Positions 13,541-13,622 of a DNA stretch of 13,622 bases are shown one piece after another; the stretch's first letter is position 1, and each line of letters starts with the position of its first letter. A program made the translations under genes and the position numbers. The notes beneath the pieces are model-generated. The model had not been told where the DNA came from, did no database searches, and saw only the letters and a list, made by a program, of their open reading frames with translations. This stretch comes from Acidobacteriota bacterium (lineage in GTDB: Bacteria; Acidobacteriota; Blastocatellia; Pyrinomonadales; Pyrinomonadaceae), in the NCBI GenBank assembly GCA_024640445.1, contig JAHEEZ010000080.1, positions 1 to 13,622 of the forward strand, read 5' to 3'.

Positions 13541-13622
13541 AGGGCTCTCCAATCATCGCAACCGATCACTATTTAACGTTCAGATGAGTTCTTCTTTGGC
13601 GATTCTCAGTGGATGGCAGTAG
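13541..13622. other. Non-coding right end
   Basis: 82 bp after the repeat with no convincing reading frame, hairpin terminator or promoter. A gene may begin beyond the window. Confidence 0.5.

Noticed and set aside
13338..13556. Minus-strand frame encoding a repetitive HHSPFTIH-like peptide
   Set aside because: The peptide repeat is only the translation of the 7-bp DNA array, and the rest is antisense to the GNAT gene.

Overview
The window looks like core chromosome of a free-living Gram-negative-type bacterium with moderately high GC. My best guess is Acidobacteriota (Blastocatellia/Pyrinomonadaceae-like). This rests on overall gene style: a secreted helical protein of unknown family, a CPxCG/CPxDG zinc-ribbon tail on a signalling protein, and heptamer GTGAATS tandem repeats. 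It is inference, not a database result. I see no phage, insertion sequence, CRISPR array, tRNA or rRNA.

Layout, left to right. (1) 1-1679, minus strand: the start of a response-regulator gene, overlapped by 4 bp by a membrane sensor histidine kinase with an unusual C-terminal Cys motif. A 187-bp divergent promoter region follows. (2) 1867-3153, plus: an exported stand-alone penicillin-binding transpeptidase domain with a Ser/Arg/Lys-rich tail. (3) 3432-4679, plus: a secreted, mostly helical, TPR-like protein of unknown function, with a candidate promoter before it and a clear intrinsic terminator after it. (4) 4775-7265, plus: a compact rnc - lepB - psuG unit (RNase III, signal peptidase I, pseudouridine-5'-phosphate glycosidase). 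(5) 10586-7268, minus: a flippase-like membrane protein, a shrunken crotonase-like protein 2 nt behind it, then ribH (lumazine synthase), nusB and a small secreted protein whose start lies inside nusB. A good sigma70-type promoter lies just before ribH. (6) 10656-11837, plus: a short/branched-chain acyl-CoA dehydrogenase ending in an intrinsic terminator. (7) 11935-13481, plus: an SplB/PA0069-like radical SAM protein coupled to a GNAT acetyltransferase. A nine-copy heptamer tandem repeat begins on the GNAT stop codon.

Most genes are housekeeping: RNA processing, protein export, nucleoside salvage, riboflavin synthesis, transcription antitermination and branched-chain acyl-CoA oxidation. I did not find a convincing new multi-gene system. 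The items most worth a second look are the sensor kinase with a candidate metal-binding tail, the crotonase that has lost its active-site segment, the transpeptidase with Cys beside its nucleophile, two candidate leaderless starts (rnc and the radical SAM gene), and the heptamer array.

Several starts were moved from the longest reading frame. The secreted TPR-like gene (3432) and ribH (TTG at 8849) were set by Shine-Dalgarno position. The radical SAM gene (GTG at 11935) was moved because the longer frame begins inside a terminator stem. The kinase (1679) and lepB (5521) were moved because ATG gives a more usual N-terminus.
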